Below are positions 1-11,592 of a stretch of 64,000 nucleotides of DNA, piece after piece (the first letter of the stretch is position 1; each line of letters begins with the position of its first letter). This stretch comes from Gongronella butleri (taxonomy: Eukaryota; Mucoromycota; Mucoromycetes; Mucorales; Cunninghamellaceae), in contig JAIWZP010000058.1 of NCBI GenBank assembly GCA_025201375.1, forward strand, positions 1 through 64,000, written 5' to 3'. The notes below the pieces were generated by a model. It saw only the letters and a list, made by a program, of their open reading frames with translations, had not been told where the DNA came from and did not search any database. Position numbers and translations under genes: made by a program.

Positions 1-774
1 ACAAATGTCATGGAAGCCCTATTTGCTGGGGAGGTAAGCAAAATAACACGCCAACTCCTTTCCCCAGGCCGCTTTTTCTTTTCCCTTGGCATACCTGGTA
101 ATAGCGCAGTCTTGGATTGCGCCAGAGAATCTCTATAATCATGTCATGCAGTTCCTGCTGCTTGAATGCCTTGTAGGAAGGCGTGATGTCTAAATAGGAG
201 ATCAATCACGTGGCTGTTCTTGATCTGTCGTTTTTTTGTGTGTTTCTCACCTTGCGGGTAATAATATAATGAGCGTTGTACGTCCTTGGAGATCTGAATT
301 GGGTCTGAAATGCCATTGACTGGGAGAAAAGTCGCGCATCAGCTGCAAAATTTCTCAATTTTAGCAAGAATTGGTGTCTTTCATTATTACCGGTGCCTTT
401 CTCGTCGACATAGGATCCTTGGTGCGTGCGGAGCAGAATTGGCCTGCAAGGCATAAACAATGCATCAGCAATTTGTGCGTGTGTGTGCTTTTTTTTACGA
501 GCAAAATGGGCGCGTGGTCATCTTACCAGATCATGCGGCGATACGAATCCTGAACAAAGCCATCCTTTTCTCGGGCAAGCTGCAGCAGTGTCTGGAAATC
601 ATGTTCGGCGATAGCTCGTCGCAGACGTTCGAGTCGTTGGGCTCGCACGAGTGAATTGGCTGTAAAAGGAAGCGTCGTCAGCTCGAGCGCCTCTATGCGG
701 ATGGCCGAGAGCAACGTAGGGATCATACCTATCGAGGTTTTCACGCCCACAGTGGTATGGGTCAAGTCGAGCAT
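1..774 (-). CDS. TBC domain Rab GTPase-activating protein, TBC1D20/Gyp8-like (5' part, runs off the left edge)
   Basis: N-terminal part of a Rab GAP of the TBC1D20/Gyp8 type, a family that acts on Rab1/Ypt-type GTPases at the ER-Golgi. Exons on the minus strand: 774-527, 443-391, 319-251, 189-95 and 18 to beyond 1; phases 2,1,1,0 join without a stop. The TBC core is visible: a WP..L start after the first junction, the segment ISKDVQRSLYYYP, then the block ending RNPRLRYYQ, which joins across the last intron to GFHDIC and so recreates the family's YYQGYHDI signature. The catalytic Gln-finger half and the C-terminal membrane anchor lie outside the window. The start at 774 is the only ATG in frame before upstream stops. 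The family call rests on the YYQG(Y/F)HDI and RSL..YP motifs. Confidence 0.8.
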
Positions 775-790
775 AAGTTTCTAGCAAACA

Positions 791-2312
791 CTAGGAAAAA
801 CACAAAGACATAAGCAAAGAAGAAAGGGCAGGCAGCAAACAACGAGAGGACAGGGTGGAAAAAAAGGCGGAAAAAGAGCTGCTCGCACGCAGGTATGAAA
901 AAGAAGCAAGGAGCGGCGAAATAATTACTGTGAGTATGCCCAATTCATGCAAAAAAAAGAAAAAAAGGGGGGCAACAATGGGCTGCACAAAAGAAAAAAG
1001 TCCTTGCCCAATCATGATCTCAGCCTTGCTGACGCATTCCTATCCTCAGGTTGTACGACACAAAACGCTACGTGGTGGTTACAGCCATTGCCAGGTACGG
1101 AAAGACCAGGGAACACGTTGTGGTTGTCTATTTTACCCATTGACACGTAAAAAAATACAAAACACGCCTTTCCCACTTGCCCGCATGCTCGTTTTTTTTT
1201 TATCTGCGTCGCGATCCGCACTTCTCAGGAGGTTCACGCGTCATTGCCAAGGCGCGTCTTGGCTTTCTTTGCGCCAATGTGACGCAAAAGTGCTGCGTCA
1301 AGGCATAAACCAGGGTGTGTGTGAACCTTGGCAAGCGGATCATGCCAAAGGGGATTACGCAGCAAGGAGCGCGAAGCTTGCCTTGGCGCACACAGGCCAT
1401 GCGGTGGGATCGCCCGCGAGGCATTTGGGCACGTTAGGGCAAAATATGGTGTCTTTGCACCACGAGCCTCCATGTCATCATTGGCTCCCCGCCAGGGTCC
1501 GTAAGACCGCACACAACCGCATGGATGCACAAGCACGCCAATGCCTATTTGCTCTGAAAAAAAAGAGGCTATGGTCATGCCACGATGACGAAAAAACACC
1601 AGAAATGGACGAAAAAAGGCGAAAAAGAAAAAAACGAACAGTAAAAAGAGAAAGCCACAGAGACGGAAAGCAGAGAAAAAATGAGAAAGAGAGTGTGGAT
1701 GGAAAGAAAAACCAAGGTCAAACAGGGATCGGCAGCCTCGGCGGGGATGACCCGTGCATCCTGATGAGTCATCAAGCCACCAGGCAGGCATTAGCGCCAG
1801 ATCAGCAAGGTGTCAAATAGCCCATTTACCACGTCAGCACCCCTGGCCACTTTTGGGCACACGTTGATCAGATGATGGCATGGCGTGGTCTTGCTCTTTC
1901 CCAAAACAACCAAAAAAGATGAAAAATACAAAAATACACACCAAAAAAAAGGAGCATCGATGTCGGAGAGACAAGAGGGGAGCAGCGCGCCCCTTCATGG
2001 GAAAAGCCAGCAAGTGGAATGAGCGGGGCAATAATATGTGAAATGCCTATCCAGCGACAAAAAAGGAGAAACTTACCAATGGCCAGGGTGCAAAATCGCG
2101 GTTGCCATGGCAACGCGAATTGAGACTTTTCATTGGCAAGTGCCTATCATGTTGCACAAACGATGCAACTCCGAAAAGAAGTATAAAAGGAAGGGGTCGT
2201 TTTGATGCATTTCCACTTTTTTTTTCGTTACTTTTTTATTTTTTGACACACAGTCGCCTTTCTCTCTTCCTCTCTACGTTTTTTATTCGCAAACCCAAGC
2301 CAATTGATCGCC
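791..2312. other. Intergenic region between divergent genes; no coding signal seen
   Basis: About 1.5 kb between the TBC1D20-like gene and the zinc-finger gene. It contains long open frames on both strands (for example 855-1820), but they are dominated by Lys/Arg or Phe runs translated from A- and T-tracts and match no family I know. The only interpretable signal is a TATA-like element near 2182. Confidence 0.6.
2182..2188 (+). promoter_or_regulatory. TATA-like box of the zinc-finger gene
   Basis: TATAAAA at 2182-2188, followed by a pyrimidine-rich leader and the ATG at 2313 (131 bp downstream). Placement fits a fungal TATA promoter; not proven functional. Confidence 0.5.
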
Positions 2313-3570
2313 ATGCAATCTCAATATACTCAGAATTATTCTTCTTATGCCCTGTTTGACCTAACGGAAGGCAAAGACGTCTTTGGTAAGTGCAAAAAGC
2401 CAAGCCTAAAAGTCCCAAAAAAGGAGGCGAAGCAAATTTGCCAAGTGTAGCCGCAGCCGCGCGTTTCTCCGCACAAAAAAAAAAAGGCACCCAAATAGTC
2501 ATGATTGCTCATTTTTTTCATTTTTTTTTTTTTTTTCAGATGGCACAGCTGGCTTTTTCCACATGCCCATCACGAGTGCAACGTCGTCGGCGGCAACTGC
2601 GGCTCCGCTCCAGGGCGGGTTTTTTCAATCGCCTGCGCCAACCGCGGCAGTCCTCAGCCCGATGATAAATACGCCATTTTTGGAGTCGGATGAAACCATT
2701 TCCCCCACTTGTTTCTCTCCTTTTCAAACTTCTCCTCTGATGGCCTCTCCCCACTTTTCGTGTGATGTGCCCGTGGCACCTTATATCAAGCAAGAACAAA
2801 GCACGGTGGATATGGGCTTGTTGACGCCGCAACAGCCTCTTTCCAGTATGTTTTCCACGGACCCCAAGGATCTGCTTATCGGCAACAATAACCACAACAA
2901 CAACAACAAGGAAGGCACCAGCAGTGCTGCAAGTTCTCCGTCGACTCCTGGTCACCCGACACCGCAAATTGAGCCTCTTTTCATGCCAATTGGCCATGAC
3001 GGTGCGGCCTGGCACGTTGAAGGTGGTTACCATGATGCGTCGTTTGCGCGCAAGATGCACCTGTTCCCCACGCAATTGGAAGAAGTCGCCGATGACCAAG
3101 GGCAACAGCGCCAAACTAGCAATGATAATAACAAGGGCAACAGCACCAACAGCAACGGCAATGACAATGGCGGCAATGGCAAGTTGCCGCAGCAACAACA
3201 AAATGAGCAACAATCGGCTCTTCGACGACGCGACAGCAGCACGGACAGCCAGAGCAGCGAATCAGGGCGTCATCCCGACCGTCGCCGCGTCGGCAAGAAT
3301 CCTGAAGAAAAGCGCTTTTCGTGCCCCATTTGCCGTCGTATGTTCTCGCGCCGCTACAATCTGAACACCCACATTCGCACGCACAACAACAATCGCATCA
3401 AGAGCTTCAATTGCCACGTCTGCCCCGCCGCATTCGACCGCAAGCACGACCGTGATCGCCATTTGCAATCTGTGCACCTTGGCAATCGTTCGTTCGTCTG
3501 TGAAAAGTGCAACAGCGCCTTTTGTCGACGCGATGCCCTTGCGCGCCATACACTCAAGGCTCACAAGTGA
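2313..3570 (+). CDS. C2H2 zinc-finger transcription factor, Crz1-like finger arrangement
   Basis: Two exons, 2313-2385 and 2540-3570, joined in phase 1 (the codon spanning the junction is GAT). About 367 aa. The N-terminal 260 residues are low complexity, rich in Pro, Ser, Asn and Gln (with His/Asn and Gln runs), typical of activation regions. Three C2H2 fingers fill the C-terminus: finger 1 begins FSCPICRRMFSRRYNL, finger 2 begins FNCHVCPAAFDRKHDRDRH and finger 3 begins FVCEKCNSAFCRRDAL. Finger 2's (R)KHDR.RH helix and the RYNL..H.RTH helix of finger 1 are characteristic of the calcineurin-regulated Crz1/Prz1 group. No PxIxIT calcineurin docking motif is obvious, so regulation by calcineurin is unproven. 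The protein ends directly after the third finger. Confidence 0.8.
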
Positions 3571-3573
3571 AGA

Positions 3574-4157
3574 AAAAGACACCCACCCTCCTCCAATTTG
3601 CTCCTCCTCGTTCTAGTTTATTCTTCTTTTGATATCCCCCACATTCCCCCCTCAATTCGTCTGTTGAGCAGTGATCTCGCCATTTGATTCATTTGATTTC
3701 TATTTTACCCCCACTTCTCTGTACCATATTTTCACACACCTTTATGCGCTATGCTTGCCAGAACAAAGAAAAAAAATCTGCTCCCATTTCATGCCCCCCG
3801 ATTATGCTGATTCAATAAAAATTGCCATTGCCCATCTCTTTTTTGTTCTTGTTGCTTATGCCGGCCAATGTCTAGCTGATTGGGCTGCGCAGCACACCAA
3901 TTTGGGGAATCCTGGGCCATGTCTGATCGTCCCATGTGCCAATCAATGGCGGATCCGTGTTTTTTGAACCATGTTGACGTGAGTCATTCTGTCTGTTTGA
4001 TGTCACACGCATTCAAAAGATCACGCGTGCTCTCCCTTTTTTTTTTTTTTTTGCCCACGAAAAGCGCGCAGCCTCCTCTCCCCCTAAAAGGAGCCTTCCA
4101 GAATAAAAAAAAAACACAGGGAGATTTTTCATTGGCTTGTTCAATTTTATCAACTCC
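3574..4157. other. 3' intergenic region between convergent genes
   Basis: T-rich spacer between the stop codons of the zinc-finger gene (+) and the p47-like gene (-). An AATAAA-type signal occurs near 3814. No further coding signal seen. Confidence 0.5.
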
Positions 4158-5944
4158 CTAAGCATTGCGCTGGATCACCACGCTATTCAGTAGCCCAGCA
4201 TCCTTGAGTGTCACGCTGTTGTCTTGCAATGGTTTGACAGGGAACGATGTTTGCAGGACATAGTTGTTTTGGCCAGGACGTTGCCTAGAAATCACAAAAA
4301 AGTGGCGAAATCGTCAGCATTTGCGTGCCAATCGCCATTCGCCATTGCGACTTACGAGTCAATGTACGCACGGACATCACCAACAGTGTGCGTGTGATTG
4401 AATTTGCCAACCAAGCTTGATCAAAAAAGAAAAAAAAAGTGTGAGTGAGCGGCCCGGTCGTACAAGTGCCCAGCCTTTTTTTTTTTTTTACCGCGTGCCA
4501 TCCGCTAGCCTAATTTGCAATGTGGTGATGGGCTGCGCGTCGTCGATCTGCGGCGCATTTGCGGGCGTGGCGGTGCTGGATTGGGAAGAGGACGCCGGTG
4601 CGGGTGATGCGGGCATGGGGCTGCCCAGGCGTTGGCCACCGCCGGATTCGAAAGGCTTGGCACGCGCCTTGGGCGGCGGCACATAGTCCTCATCTTGGCG
4701 ACGGGCCACGCGCACATCCACAGGCTGTCCATGACGCACATTCAACAGCGACAGTGGTGCTCGGCTGTGGGAAAAAGAAAAAAAAAAACGAAAAAACCAA
4801 GAAATTGAGCAAGACTGTGCCACCCCCCTTGGTCCCTTTTTCTCTGATGGCTTTACCCATTGTTGATCTCGCTCAGCATGGCAGAATTGGCAGGATCGTC
4901 GTAACGCAGCAAAGGGCCGTCATCAATGCTAAAGCCATTGCGCCAAAAAGTCAAATGGCGTGTTACCTGGATGCAAGGGGACTTTGTCAGATGCAATTTT
5001 TTTCGCGTTTTTCCTTGCTTTACCGTCTGGGTAAAATCTTCTTCCTCGTCTGCGGCAGGTGTGCTCCCAGCCACTTGCACCGATGGCTCCTCCTCGCTGC
5101 CCAATGTGTAACCAGAGCCAGAGAATATGGGTCGAGACTCGGCAGGCTCCTCGCGGTCGGCACCAGCGCCTGAGCCACCCCTGGAAAATAAAGAGGCAGG
5201 TGTCAATTGGGACAAACGACGCGAATTGAACTTGAAATGGACGCGAATTTGACGTTTTCTGCCCGTTTTGACGCGCCATTACTTACGCAGCGGCCTTTTT
5301 CAGGATTTCCTCGATGACATTGGTAGCCTGTTGTTGCTCGTGCTTTGTAGGATCTTGCACCAGCATGCCACTAGATGAAAGAAAAAAAAACAAAAAAGAC
5401 AATGAGGTCCTGAATTGTCGCAAATGACGTCATGCATACGATTTCTCGCCACCAGCAAAGAAATTTTGTCGGTCGTCATCATCCGAGTCTTGCTGGCTGC
5501 CCGATGAGCGAATGTCATTCAGCGTGCGGAAGCGACCCGACGACGATCTAGCAAAAATAAAAAATAAAAAATAAATAAAATCAGCCATTGGGGTCATTTT
5601 AGCATGTTTGACGATTGTTGGACGTACGCGGGGGCGGCACGGCGAGGCGCGCTGCTGCTCGCACCCTGGAAATAGGGCTCTGTTGACGGCGTGAGGCCCG
5701 GCTGGTCGTCGTCGGCGGCGGCTGACGATGATAACGCGCCAGGCGTGTCGCTGGTCTCAGAGTCATAATAGTGCGTCACGGCCATCTATCCAAAACCAGC
5801 AAACGTAAGCAAATTGAACACAAAAAAGCGTTTTTGATTTACCTCGAGGTCCCAGTTGGCCATCTCCAAGTAGAATTTGGCACGGTCTTGCGACGCGCTC
5901 GTCATATTCATAAACTGAGTGGTCAGTTCGCCGTGGTCAGCCAT
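4158..5944 (-). CDS. p47/Shp1-type Cdc48 (p97) cofactor with UBA-like, SEP and UBX domains
   Basis: Adaptor of the AAA ATPase Cdc48/p97, acting in membrane fusion and ubiquitin-dependent processing. Nine exons: 5944-5843, 5785-5628, 5547-5440, 5370-5287, 5180-5024, 4966-4857, 4764-4492, 4415-4356 and 4284-4158. The spliced protein has an N-terminal UBA-like helix region (SQDRAKFYLEMANWDLE), the p47 signature RFRTLNDIRS followed by QNFFAGGEKS, a SEP domain (LTFWRNGFSIDDGPLLRY), a Pro/Ser-rich linker and a C-terminal UBX domain containing RLVGKFNHTHTVGDVR and NNYVLQTSFPVKPL, ending ...NSVVIQRNA. All domains are in the order expected for p47/Shp1. Unusually many short introns split the gene. Confidence 0.93.
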
Positions 5945-6220
5945 AGTGGAAGAGAAAGAGAGAGAGAGAGAAAATAACAAAAAAGAGGTGAAAGAGAGGC
6001 GTGAAAAAGAAGGCACGGCAGCCACGCTTTTGTATTTTTGTCATGCAAACCCGCGCTGGACTTTGATTGGCTCAAAATCATCCTACTTCCAGGCTGACGC
6101 GCGTCTTGCCGACCCCTCCCCCGCTTTTTTTTTTCTTTTGCTTGTGTGTCCAATGCAACTCCTGGATGCAATGAAATTGACAACAGTGGGCTTTCTTTTT
6201 TTATTAATATTAGATTGAAA

Positions 6221-7591
6221 TTACAGCCGATGGCCGGGCACCGCGCTGAAAAGCACCATTACAAGCACCAGTAGCACAATCATGATAAAGAGCAGAAATA
6301 GGGAGCGCTTGCGCAAGATCTGGCGCACCTTGGCTTGCTTAATTGGATTAAATTTACACGTCGTCGTCTCACTGAGAACAAAAAACGAAAAAAAAGGAGG
6401 TCATTCATTGCCTGCGCGCGCAAATCTTCTCTGTGTGCCATATTTTAAAAAGGGATCATCTTGTACCTGACATTGAATACAAGCACCCACAATGGGTCCA
6501 GACCCGTGATGCTCGAGCAAAGGCAATAGATGGCAAAGGAAAATGGCAAAATGCCCTAAAATCAAAGATGAGCGTGTCAATTCACTTTTTTTTTCTCTCC
6601 CTCTTTTTTTTTTTTTTTTTACCCAAAGCCGCTTGGACCAAGGCATGATGTTTAAAAAGATGAGGGAGAATTCCAAGGAGAAAGCAATTAGCAAGGCCAG
6701 GAGTCCACCAGCCAAGCGAGCGATCTGCTGGGGCAATGTTAGGTTCATAAACACCTTGTAACGGATAAACAGGGTAAAAGTGGACTCGAGCAGAATGTGC
6801 ACATAGCGTTTTGCGGGTTCAAACACCTTGGGGTCATCGAGAACCTGCGACTTGTCGGCAAATGCGCGCGTGATTTGGTCGCGTAATGTCGTTGGCAAGG
6901 CATGCAGCTCCTTTTCGGCGTGTGGCACAATGTAGCGGAGATAAATGCGCTCTACAGCGTCGATCATGTCCATTTGTGATGGCTGGTGCAGCAAATGCGG
7001 CAATGCCGACGTGGATGTTGTCGTTGTGCTCTGCGATTCCATGGTTGTTGTCGTCATGCGCTTAGTGGCCGATGGCTTCATGCGCTGGGCATGCATGAGA
7101 AGCATGTGTGTCAGCATCTCGGGTTCGCTCGCCAGCGACGATGGCGCAGGTGACGATGGAGGCGGCTGAATCGTGCTTGATGCTGTTGCCATTGTCGTAG
7201 CACTCGTCGCGGTATTGTAAGGAGAGGTCGACTCTTTGGGCGACGACAGCACTGTCGACGACGTTGGCGACGATGGCTGCCGCGTCAATCGATAATTCTG
7301 CTGATTTGAATGCGGCGGCCGCTTCTTTTTTTGCTGTTGCTTCATATATCGTCGGTGCAGCACTTGCGCTTGCTGCACATCCAGCCAGAAATCAAGCAAT
7401 GTTTCCATGCGCAAGCGGTCTCGCAACACAATGTAATAGTTGTAGAGACATACAGGCGGCCGCGATTGCCGCTGCAACACCTCTTCAAGACTGGGCAGCT
7501 GCTCGAGAACATGAGCCATGTACTCCCTTGTGGGTGTCGACCACGAAAAAGGATTGACGTCGTCACTGTGATAATGATGAATCTTGTCCAT
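6221..7591 (-). CDS. Rax1-like RGS-domain membrane protein
   Basis: Three exons: 7591-6623, 6555-6467 and 6371-6221. An N-terminal RGS-like domain begins around LPSLEEVLQRQSRPP and continues with LYNYYIVLRDRLRMETLLDFWLDV; it is interrupted by a long Ser/Thr/Pro-rich insertion (roughly aa 90-190) and resumes at MIDAVERIYLRYIVPHAEKEL. The C-terminal part has three hydrophobic segments: GGLLALLIAFSLEFSLIFLN, then GILPFSFAIYCLCSSITGLDP, then LFLLFIMIVLLVLVMVLFSAVPGHRL at the end. This RGS plus three-TM layout with a terminal PGHRL matches Rax1, which marks cell poles and bud sites in yeasts. The ATG at 7591 (MDKIHHYH) is preferred over an upstream in-frame codon because the upstream stretch is low complexity. 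Confidence 0.82.
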
Positions 7592-7915
7592 GATAAAACT
7601 CGAAGAAAAGGAAAAAAGGAAAAGAGAAAGAGTGTGTTTTCGCCTTTTTTTTTTTGGCCCCAATTGCTCTTGATTCCCCCCCACCTTGGCATCTTTTCTC
7701 CCTCGCCTTTGTCTGCCTCCTTTTAGTTTCCTAATGTAATTTGCATTAAGGGGCAACCAGGTGTACAATTCAAGGCACGGCTGCTCCTTTTTTTTCTGTT
7801 CTCGAGTCAGGGCCCCGCCAACGGGAAATCAAAATCCGACGGGGCGATAAACTTTTTTTTTTCCTTCTTCCATCACTTCTTCTCTTGGCCCTTCCTTTTT
7901 TCTTATGCTTCTTCG
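7592..7915. promoter_or_regulatory. Divergent promoter region (Rax1-like / TMBIM-like genes)
   Basis: Only 324 bp separate two divergent start codons (7591 minus, 7916 plus). The spacer is pyrimidine-rich with several T-tracts; no clear TATA box. It probably carries both promoters. Confidence 0.5.
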
Positions 7916-9114
7916 ATGAACGAATACACCCTTCCCACCCACAACCCTTATCCCACGGACCCACAGCTTATCCGATATCAGTCGAGCCAGGGAATTGATG
8001 TGTTTGGTGTCTCGGTCTGTCGCTGCGCCCTTCCTTTGCAAATGGGTATGCATTTTTTTCTTCTTTTTTTTTTGGTACCTGAACTTGGTGGTGGTCCCCC
8101 CTTGATTCATATACGAGTTGCCATGGCAACAAACACACCTGCGTAAACGCACTGGCTCACCCCACATGTCTCTTTTTGCTAGAATTCGTGCGCAAATGCA
8201 TGCTTATTGTGCTGTGCCAGCTGCTGACGACACTCGCATTGACCATGGGCTTGCAGCACATCCAATTGACTTGGCATTGGCTACAGATTAGGTAAAAACG
8301 AGAAGGAGATCCCCCTTTTTTCGGGCTATCCTGTTTCGTTTCAGCCTGTCTCACCCAGATGACATCACTTTTTTCCCAAAGTGTGCTGACATGGTGGATT
8401 CCCTTGATCCCATGCGTCGTGGCATGCATCCTTATCCTATGGCAGCTCTGGGTGTTTTACTTTCAGTTGGTGCAGCTGGCTCGCATCATCCTTTTGATTC
8501 TGTTCTCCCTCTTATCGGCCTTTATTGTCAGCGAAACAGGTACAGAGAAATTTAAAAAAAAATAAGAGCGTGACGCGACGCGACGAAATGCTCACCTTGG
8601 CTTGCCATAGTGGTCACCTTTTGCTACGAACAAGGCATAATGATCATGACCATGGTCAGTGGCGGCTTTTTCGGCTATTACTTTTATACAATGCAGGCCA
8701 AGCATGCATTTGCCGGGCCAGGACCATGGTAAGAAAAAAACGAGATGCTCTTGGTCGAATCTTGAGCTTACCATTTTCCTTGATTTTAGGTTCTTTGCCA
8801 TGGCGATGATCTGCCTCAATTCGCTCTGGCTGCGCGTTGTGTTTGAACAGGATCCTTTGGAGATTTTGATCCCCCTGAGCATTGCGGCCGTGATCTGCAC
8901 CTACGTGCTGCTCGATTTGTACTACATCATGGACAACAATTCAGTCGACGAGGTCATCCTTGCCAATGTTTGCCTGTTCGTCGACATTTTGTACCCCATG
9001 CGGTGTCTTCACAACATTTGCGAACTTTCCGATAACCTCAACATGCTGGACGTTCTCTACCCTGGCTCACCGGCCGGCGCAAGCAGCACAAAATCATACG
9101 ATGCCATCAACTGA
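7916..9114 (+). CDS. TMBIM / lifeguard (BI-1 superfamily) multi-pass membrane protein
   Basis: Five exons: 7916-8045, 8183-8291, 8382-8539, 8611-8728 and 8790-9114, with phases 1,2,1,2. The cytosolic N-terminus is Pro/Tyr-rich. Exon 2 begins with EFVRKCMLIVLCQLLTT, the usual VRKVY.ILa.QLL.T entry into TM1 of lifeguard proteins. Further hydrophobic segments follow: WWIPLIPCVVACILILWQLW, ARIILLILFSLLSAFIV, then TFCYEQGIMIMTMVSGGFFG, then IPLSIAAVICTYVLLDLYYIM. The last helix is followed by NNSVDEVILANVCLFVDIL, the conserved acidic Ca2+-sensing segment of the family. Family members conduct or regulate Ca2+ leak from ER/Golgi and modulate cell death. The third exon was placed at the AG at 8380-8381 because only this acceptor keeps the membrane frame. 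Confidence 0.82.
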
Positions 9115-9839
9115 TCTCAAGAAAACAATCATTCTAGACCATACCCGCATAACTATATTGTTTTACCCGTTAACCGTTATTAAAAAGATGTTGTACTTGT
9201 ATCCACTTGATATTATACTTTCATTGCAAGCATCCGGACCCGAAGAATCGCGATTGAGTGGGCATTTGCCGCGTGATATGATATGATATGAATATGATAC
9301 GCACAGTATGATACGTAACGTTGTCCATGTTTTCACATTCCCAAATCATATCATATCATAGGAGGTCGATTATTACCAGATATACATGGCAATTATAATA
9401 AAACTGATGTAATTTAATTACCCATTTTTGTATTATCATATACTTTGCCCAGGGTGTACGCTAAGGATAGACCCGTGTCTTTGCTTCGATGCACCACCGG
9501 GAATGTCTAATTTTTGATATTTTCTTGGTCATCATTTGGACATTTAATCAAAAGATGAACTAAAAGACTTGACCCACCACCATACGCATCGTCGTATTTT
9601 GCCTTTTTTGCGGTCTGTTCGCAATCAACCTAAAACTTTGTCAATCTCCGCATGCAATTACAATAAAACAACGCGTTGGGCGTTTTCCTGATGTCTCGGT
9701 TTGTTAAGAATCAGTCGGCCAATGTCCGAGAAAATGGCACAATACTGTAGCACGACTTTCGTCTGTTTACAGTAGGATCTTGCACACATAAAAAACGCTC
9801 CTTCTATGATACGTACGGTATACGTACTGTATGATGATA
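9115..9839. other. Gene-free AT-rich spacer
   Basis: No credible ORF. It contains small palindromic tracts built on ATGATA and TACTGTA words (for example around 9275-9350 and 9810-9835). An 18-20 bp stretch near 9466-9487 (cccgtgtctttgcttcg) recurs in inverted orientation near 49,915-49,935, hinting at another old repeat. Confidence 0.5.
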
Positions 9840-10850
9840 GAGCGCCGCCTGATCTTTCCGTGTTTCAATCTCAGTGGACAACAGAAACTGGCGCGTGCTA
9901 CAGCCTACAGTATCATTTCATTCGATGCCTCCTGATCAAGAGCATCGCGCTATCATACTACTGTACACCGCACAAAAACGTACGCAACATTTGCCATTTA
10001 AAAGTTGAACAGCGTGTTATTCAGACTTTGTCGGCCTGCTGTTGTGCCTCCAGAATTTTTTTTACAGCCAGCCTGGTTGCCCGCCAATGAAATTTGCGTC
10101 ACGACATAAACTACGGCGCAGAGCTCAAGACGGACCCGTCCGATTTTTTCTGGACTCGAAAATGCCAAAGCTTCCCATTTGTACTATTTTGCATTCATCT
10201 CGCCATCTTGATGGACGACCCCACTTAAAAATAGCCGCATCGAATTCAGCGCAAAATTTGCAACAAAAAAGCTTGAAACCCCAAAAAAGCGCTACGACCA
10301 CTTTTGAAAAATTCAGGGGTCACTCAGGGGTCACTCAGGGGTCACACATTTCAATCTCAGAAAATGCCGAATTTGGGAAATTTCAAACTCCGAGTGATCA
10401 ATGCATCTCAAACAGGTAACTCCGACAATTTGCTATTGGCTGACAAAATGACAGGTCGCCCCAACAACGTAAGAAAAAAGCCCAAAGAGTGACGCATGAA
10501 CCGCGATCGACTGAGAAAAATGGCCTACTTTGGTCCGATTTTTTTTTGCAAAAATTTAAGGTTTGACAATCCCAAATTAAATGCGTGGATTGCATGGAAT
10601 TTTTTTTTGTATTTTTTATTTTTTTATTTGCATATTTTTCTGCGCTGATGATGATGAGTGGGCTGCAGCGCGCAGAATTGACCGATGCAAAAAGGTCAAA
10701 CCCAAGCCAGCGCAATGCAATTCATCCCATCAGGTGCTTTGCTCCCCTGTTTAATTACTGTACATATTAGTTAATAAAACTGCAATAAAAATTACAGGCT
10801 TATTAGACCATTGTTGTCGAACAAATCGCGATCAAAGATTTTGTCAGGTT
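9840..10850 (+). repeat. Dispersed repeat family A, copy 1
   Basis: Degenerate interspersed repeat of about 1 kb. The same order of words recurs at 36,570-37,030, 47,330-49,230 and (3' half) 50,750-51,240: a segment reading ttcagactttg..ggcctgctg, then tacagcc..cttgcccgccaatgaaa, then gatttgtactattttgcattcatct, then gcgcaaaatttgcaac, then repeated caggggtcac, then cccatcaggtgctttgc and aacaaatcgcgatcaaaga. Copy 1 is the most complete without an insertion and carries the caggggtcactc word three times (10,315-10,345). No coding capacity seen. Class unknown; perhaps a dead retroelement or large MITE. Confidence 0.7.
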
Positions 10851-11032
10851 CCGCCTGACAAGCTCGCTTACATTCTTTTTTTTTTCGTCACACTCCATCA
10901 TCCGTGTTATGCCCGCAAAGCCAAGATTCACGCTATGCATTTTTTTTCTGGATTACCTTTTTCTTACGCGCTCCTGTGCCATCCCTCCTCAAGGCTGTCC
11001 CCTTCGCGCGACCGCTCTTACCGTAGCTCGCC

Positions 11033-11585
11033 AATTTTGAATTTTAGGGTACGATTTATCCTTTTTTGGAGTCCTCCCCTTTTTTCCCGCGTGCTCGGTC
11101 CTTACCTAGATCGACCAACAGCAATAGTTTTTACGTATCTTTTTATGATATTACGGTCTGTCTCTCTTGCTCTAATTTGTTCAGTAGAACGGCTTCTCAC
11201 AAGCACAGTCGCTCGTCGTCACTCATTCAATACTGTAGGTAGTTGCGACTTTTTTTCCGGCCCTCTCTCTCGCACGTCTCTTTTCTCTCTTGTGACATGT
11301 CGTTTTTTTTTGGTGCGATGCGTTCTACGATAAGTGGACTGTATGGTCAAACAACGTCGGACGCTTTCACAGAAACATAAAGAAATGCACCTTTTTTGCA
11401 ACTAAAGTAAAACACGACGACTGCTCGCTTCTGTCTCCATCCATGAGGAGGAAGATCTGTGCATGCAAACTTGCAAAAAAACAAAAGAAAAAAAAGAGAA
11501 TAAAATATATGGTGGGGAACGACGGCATATGATAAAAAAAAGGGAGGACTCCAAAAAAGGATAAATCGTACCCCAAAATTCAAAG
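11033..11585. repeat. Long inverted repeat with about 450 bp spacer
   Basis: Arms of roughly 53 bp at 11,033-11,085 and 11,533-11,585 are reverse complements with few mismatches (core: gtacgatttatccttttttggagtcctccc). The spacer is T-rich and has no coding ORF. It looks like a non-autonomous TIR element or foldback element; its right arm abuts the MITE starting at 11,593. Confidence 0.7.
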
Positions 11586-11592
11586 TCGGCAT

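Noticed and set aside
855..1820. 321-aa plus-strand open frame upstream of the zinc-finger gene (and a 185-aa frame opposite it)
   Set aside because: Both are dominated by Lys/Arg or Phe/Leu runs from A- and T-tracts, have no domain, and overlap each other on opposite strands.
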